From Patescibacteria group bacterium (GTDB lineage: Bacteria; Patescibacteriota; Patescibacteriia; Patescibacteriales; GWC2-42-12), in assembly GCA_018813805.1 (NCBI GenBank), contig JAHJAP010000063.1, forward strand, positions 1 through 10,389: 10,389 nt of DNA. Reading direction: 5' to 3'. The position numbers were made by a program, and so were the translations under genes. Below the pieces are notes generated by a model. The model was not told where the DNA came from. It worked only from the letters and a program-made list of their open reading frames with translations, and did no database searches. This document shows positions 6,709 to 10,389 of this stretch, in pieces (position 1 is the first letter of the stretch; every line of letters begins with the position of its first letter).

Positions 6709-9700
6709 TTATTCTGTTGGCTTATCATCGCCTTGACGCTCTAATTTAATGGCTTTACCATCTTTTAATAATTCAACATCAAGACATAAACCTTTAAATT
6801 CTCTAATTAAAACATTAAAAGATTCAGGAACATTAAGCTTTTTAATAACCTCTCCTTTAATAATTGCTTCGTAGGCCTTGCTTCTTCCAGGAACATCATC
6901 TGATTTAATGGTTAATATTTCCTGCAAAGTATGAGCAGCGCCGTACGCTTCCAATGCCCAAACTTCCATTTCACCAAAACGTTGACCGCCAAATTGAGCT
7001 TTACCGCCCAACGGCTGTTGAGTAATTAATGAATATGGACCAATCGATCTTTGATGAATTTTATCCTCAACCATATGATTAAGTTTCATCATATAGCCAT
7101 AACCAACCGCCACTTTATTATCAAAAGGCTTGCCAGTGCGACCATCATACAAAACAAGTTTTCCATTATTAGGCATACCAGACCTAACTAATTCTTCTTG
7201 AATTTTTTCTTTAGAAACCCCATTTAAAGGAGGAACAGTTATTTTATAATTTAAACGTTTAGCTGCCATGCCTAAATGCGCTTCTAAAAGTTGTCCTATG
7301 TTCATTCTTGAAATAATACCTAATGGAGATAAAATAATATCAACAGGCGTGCCATCTTCTAGATAAGGCAAATCTTCAACAGGCACAATTTTGGAAATAA
7401 CTCCTTTGTTGCCATGACGACCAGCCATTTTATCGCCAACTTGAATTTTTCTTAAATTAGCTACTGTTATCTGAATTGATTGAATAATACCAGCTGATAA
7501 TTTATCACCTTGTTCGCGAGAAAAGATTTTTACATTAACAACCTTGCCATGTTCCCCATGCTCTAAATATAATGATGAGTCGCGGACATCTTTAGCTTTT
7601 TCACCAAAAATCGCTCTTAATAATTTTTCTTCAGCAGACAATTCAGTTTCTCCTTTAGGAGTAATTTTGCCAACTAAAATATCACCGCTTGAAACTTCAG
7701 CTCCAATCCTAATTATGCCGCACTCATCTAAATCTTTAAGTTTTTCTTCGCCAATATTAGGAATATCGCTAGTTACTAATTCTGGGCCTAGCTTAGTATC
7801 ACGAACATCAATGGTGTAATGTTCAATGTGAATAGATGAATAAATATCTTGTTTAACTAAATTTTCAGAAATAATAATAGCATCTTCATAATTAAAGCCT
7901 CGCCAAGCCATAAAAGCAACTAAAACATTTCTACCTAAAGATAATTCTCCTTTATCAATTGCGGAGCTATCAGTCAAAACCTGATTTTTTTTAATTTTAT
8001 CACCCTTATTTATTATCGGTCGCTGATTAATGCAAGTAGAAGCATTTGAACGTAAAAATTTATTTAATACATATTTTGTAATTTTATCATTATTATTTTT
8101 TACCTCTATGTTGCCTCCATCAACTTTAATAATTTCTCCATCCTCTTGAGCAATAATTATATGCCCAGAATCTCTAGCAGCATCAGCTTCAATCCCAGTG
8201 CCAACTATTGGCGCTTCAGCATTAATTAATGGCACTGCTTGACGTTGCATGTTAGTGCCCATTAACGCCCTAATACCATCATTATGTTCCAAAAATGGAA
8301 TAAACGAAGTTGCTACTGAAACAATCTGATTAGCAGCTAGTGCCATAAAATCAATATTTTCTACTGTTTTTATTGATGGTATATTATATTTTCTAACTTC
8401 AGCTTTTTCAACTAAAAAATATCCCTGATGATTAATCGGCGTGGTAGCTATTGTAGTAATATATTTTTCTTCTGTAAAAGCATCTAAATAAACTATTTCA
8501 TCAGTAACTATTGGTTTGATTGGAATAGTAACAGGACCTAATTTTGCTTCAATTTCTTGAGCTATTTTTTCACTAATAACTTCTCCTGCTTTAATAATTA
8601 ATTTTTCTTGCTTATTATTTTTAATTTCATAAATATCCTGTCTAGCGATTTTATCTTTAGTTATATCTGCTTTATTTTTAACATCATGCAAAACGCGTCG
8701 ATAAGGCGATTCAATAAAACCATAGCTATTTAATCTTGCATAACTAGCTAAATGGCCAACTAAACCAATATTAGGGCCTTCTGGAGTAGCAATTGGACAA
8801 ATGCGGCCATAATGAGTAGTATGCACATCACGAACTTCAAAGCCAGCTCGCTCTCTTGTTAAACCGCCAGGACCCATAGCTGACAATCTTCTCTTATGCT
8901 CTAATTCAGCCAAAGGATTAGTTTGATCCATAAACTGCGATAATTGAGAAGACATAAAAAATTCTTTAACAACGCTAACAACAGGGCGCACATTGATTAA
9001 TTTATTTGGCGTTAAACTATCTACATCCATAATGCTCATTCTATCTCTAATAATTCTTTCCATACGAGTCAAACCAACTCTAAATTTATTTTGAATTAAC
9101 TCACCAACAGCTCTAACTCGACGATTACCTAAATGATCAATATCATCTTCCTGCTCTTGAGTAATATTTAATCTAATTATTTCAGTAATAATAGCAATCA
9201 AATCCTCGCGTCGCAAAATTCTATTTTCTTTATTATTAGGAATATCAAAACCAAATCGTTTGTTTAATTTATAACGGCCAACTCGATCAAAGTCATAACG
9301 ATCAAATCTAAAAAACATTGAATGAATAAGTTGACGAGCATTCTCAGTGGTAGCTAAATCTCCCGGCCTAATTCTTTTATAAACTTCTTTTAACCCTTCT
9401 GCTTCATTTTTAGCAACGTCTTTAGCTATGGTAGCATCAATATAGTCAAGAATTAATTCTGAGTTTTTGCCAGAATTAGAAAAAAGTTGTCTAATTTCTT
9501 CATCACTGCCATAACCAAAAGCGCGCAATAAAGAAGTTATAGCAACTTTTCTTTTGCGATCAATTCTTACTCTAATAACATTATTAGTATCTGTTTCAAT
9601 TTCTAACCAAGCGCCGCGATTAGGTATTATTTTTGCCCCATAATATTTTTTACCCTTAATAAACTCTGAAGAAAAAATTACACCAGCGCTTCTAATTAAT

Positions 9701-10101
9701 TGAGCAACAACTACTCGTTCAATACCATTAATAATAAAAGTGCCATTTTGAGTCATTAAAGGAAAATCACCCAAAAACACTTCCTGAGTAATAGTTTGCC
9801 CTGTTTTTTTATTAACCAATCTAACTTGCGCTCTTATTGAAGCTTCATATGTAACATTTTTTACACGACTTTCTACTTCAGTAAATTTTGGTTCATCAAG
9901 ATAATAATTTTCTAAATAAAGTTCTAAATTACGACCAATAAAATCAGTTATTGGAAAAACTTCTTCAAATAAATCCGCCAAACCTTCTTTTAAAAACCAA
10001 TCATATGATTTTTTTTGAATTTCAATTAAATCAGGTAATGGAAAGGTTTTTTCAGTATTAACAAATTTAATACGCTCGGTGAAATTTGTTTTGTAAGACA
10101 T
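6709..10101 (-). CDS. rpoB: DNA-directed RNA polymerase subunit beta
   Basis: This is the second-largest RNA polymerase subunit. It is complete at 1130 residues, shorter than the 1342 of E. coli because SI1 and SI2 are absent. The N-terminus (LPDLIEIQKKSYDWFL, 22-37) is canonical. The rifampicin pocket lies at residues 384-412 with QLSQFMDQTNPL and HKRRLSAMGPGG, then CPIATPEGPNIGLVGHL (435-451). Active-site elements include NYEDAI (Glu739-Asp740) and GDKMAGRHGNKGVISK (889-904), with Lys891 and Lys899 matching E. coli Lys1065 and Lys1073. The C-terminal clamp-binding part has GGKAQFGGQRFGEMEVWALEAYGAA. An insertion of about 57 residues (471-531) precedes VTDEIVYL. It is the first gene of the operon; the ATG is fixed by the conserved N-terminus and by stops upstream. 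No ribosome-binding site is apparent. No rplJ or rplL lies in the 288 bases upstream, unlike the common bacterial order. Confidence 0.99.
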   Translation of the reverse strand: MSYKTNFTERIKFVNTEKTFPLPDLIEIQKKSYDWFLKEGLADLFEEVFPITDFIGRNLELYLENYYLDEPKFTEVESRVKNVTYEASIRAQVRLVNKKTGQTITQEVFLGDFPLMTQNGTFIINGIERVVVAQLIRSAGVIFSSEFIKGKKYYGAKIIPNRGAWLEIETDTNNVIRVRIDRKRKVAITSLLRAFGYGSDEEIRQLFSNSGKNSELILDYIDATIAKDVAKNEAEGLKEVYKRIRPGDLATTENARQLIHSMFFRFDRYDFDRVGRYKLNKRFGFDIPNNKENRILRREDLIAIITEIIRLNITQEQEDDIDHLGNRRVRAVGELIQNKFRVGLTRMERIIRDRMSIMDVDSLTPNKLINVRPVVSVVKEFFMSSQLSQFMDQTNPLAELEHKRRLSAMGPGGLTRERAGFEVRDVHTTHYGRICPIATPEGPNIGLVGHLASYARLNSYGFIESPYRRVLHDVKNKADITKDKIARQDIYEIKNNKQEKLIIKAGEVISEKIAQEIEAKLGPVTIPIKPIVTDEIVYLDAFTEEKYITTIATTPINHQGYFLVEKAEVRKYNIPSIKTVENIDFMALAANQIVSVATSFIPFLEHNDGIRALMGTNMQRQAVPLINAEAPIVGTGIEADAARDSGHIIIAQEDGEIIKVDGGNIEVKNNNDKITKYVLNKFLRSNASTCINQRPIINKGDKIKKNQVLTDSSAIDKGELSLGRNVLVAFMAWRGFNYEDAIIISENLVKQDIYSSIHIEHYTIDVRDTKLGPELVTSDIPNIGEEKLKDLDECGIIRIGAEVSSGDILVGKITPKGETELSAEEKLLRAIFGEKAKDVRDSSLYLEHGEHGKVVNVKIFSREQGDKLSAGIIQSIQITVANLRKIQVGDKMAGRHGNKGVISKIVPVEDLPYLEDGTPVDIILSPLGIISRMNIGQLLEAHLGMAAKRLNYKITVPPLNGVSKEKIQEELVRSGMPNNGKLVLYDGRTGKPFDNKVAVGYGYMMKLNHMVEDKIHQRSIGPYSLITQQPLGGKAQFGGQRFGEMEVWALEAYGAAHTLQEILTIKSDDVPGRSKAYEAIIKGEVIKKLNVPESFNVLIREFKGLCLDVELLKDGKAIKLERQGDDKPTE

Positions 10102-10121
10102 AATTATAAAAATTTAAAAAC

Positions 10122-10149
10122 AAAAAACTCTCAATTATAATTTATTGAG
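10122..10149 (-). terminator. Weak terminator-like hairpin in the rpoB leader (possible attenuator)
   Basis: Read on the minus strand, CTCAAT (10149-10144), an 8-base loop and ATTGAG (10135-10130) form a 6-bp stem. It is followed by AG, six T, a G and five more T, ending 21 bases before the rpoB ATG. This is the shape of an intrinsic terminator, which in a leader could attenuate the operon. The stem has only two G-C pairs, so it would be inefficient and may be chance. Confidence 0.25.
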
Positions 10150-10325
10150 TTAATAAACAACAATTATATTTAATTGATGAGATAACTTATCACTTATTTG
10201 AGCTTAAAAAAATAATGTAATAATTAGCTCGCATGGGGGTAATAAATCTGTACAAAAATACAATATTTACACGACAGATATGTAATATAATACAAAACAA
10301 AAAAATATTTTTTAAATCTTGTTTA
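10150..10325 (-). other. Untranslated leader region of rpoBC
   Basis: This stretch between the promoter candidate and the weak hairpin has no convincing gene. It contains a 6-bp inverted repeat (10246-10251 with 10274-10279), a run of A and T forming the palindrome around 10300-10313, and one GC-rich island with five consecutive C (minus strand, about 10235-10239) that stands out from the background. A 5-bp GAGCT/AGCTC stem with a long loop spans 10200-10230. None matches a riboswitch or ribosomal-protein leader that I recognise. Confidence 0.4.
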
Positions 10326-10354
10326 ATATTAACAGCTCTTAATTATATTGTCAA
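10326..10354 (-). promoter_or_regulatory. Candidate sigma-70-type promoter of the rpoBC operon
   Basis: On the minus strand TTGACA (10354-10349) is a perfect -35 hexamer. Exactly 17 bases later TAATAT (10331-10326) matches four of six -10 positions. Transcription would begin near 10319, giving a leader of about 218 nt before rpoB. No better-spaced pair was seen between here and the start codon. Read-through from genes beyond 10389 cannot be excluded. Confidence 0.6.
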
Positions 10355-10389
10355 CTAATATTTTATATTTTAAAATAATCTTATTAAAT

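Noticed and set aside
7544..7819. Plus-strand open frame of 91 codons inside rpoB
   Set aside because: It is a shadow of the conserved beta-subunit sequence on the opposite strand.
10190..10234. A 14-codon minus-strand frame (MRANYYIIFLSSNK) in the rpoB leader, possible leader peptide
   Set aside because: There is no ribosome-binding site, no run of a regulatory amino acid and no overlap with the terminator-like hairpin; frames this short are common by chance.
1..10389. Use of UGA as a sense codon (as in Gracilibacteria or SR1)
   Set aside because: All four genes read end to end with the standard code, using TAA or TAG stops, and conserved glycines are encoded by GGN.
1..10389. CRISPR array, tRNA, rRNA or insertion sequence
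   Set aside because: No regularly spaced repeats, cloverleaf, rRNA-like stretch or transposase was found on either strand.

Overview
The window is AT-rich and gene-dense. It holds two large, intact housekeeping genes, rpoB and rpoC (minus strand, right three quarters). Two plus-strand genes lie at the left: an AAA+/DUF4143 ATPase and the beta subunit of a pyruvate-type 2-oxoacid:ferredoxin oxidoreductase. The RpoB and RpoC proteins lack the large proteobacterial insertions (beta SI1 and SI2, beta-prime SI3) but carry their own extra segments. Together with the low GC, the absence of recognisable Shine-Dalgarno sequences, a DUF4143 ATPase and a RelB/DinJ-type antitoxin remnant, this suggests a Patescibacteria/CPR bacterium, possibly of the Parcubacteria/Falkowbacteria kind. 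That placement is an inference from memory of family features, not a database result. All four main genes read through with standard-code translation, and none needs UGA recoding.

Layout. Bases 1-84 are a pure-AT promoter region with an inverted repeat and a perfect TATAAT. Bases 85-1317 encode the ATPase, whose stop codon lies inside one arm of a 14-bp perfect palindrome (1304-1349). Bases 1318-1685 hold a consensus-like promoter overlapped by AGTTAAT repeats, then a broken RelB/DinJ-type antitoxin that overlaps the start of porB. PorB (1686-2699) keeps all four iron-sulfur cysteines and the thiamine-diphosphate motif. It carries a C-rich, 12-residue tandemly repeated insert. It converges on rpoC with only 23 bases between the stop codons and no visible terminator.

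rpoB (6709-10101) and rpoC (2723-6679) form a two-gene operon with a 29-base gap. It is read leftward from a strong promoter candidate at 10326-10354 through a leader of about 220 nt. Their products form the catalytic core of RNA polymerase. No complete novel defence or mobile system is visible. The points most worth a second look are the antitoxin remnant with its possible slippery site, the PorB insert, the palindrome on the ATPase stop codon, and lineage-type insertions in RpoB and RpoC.
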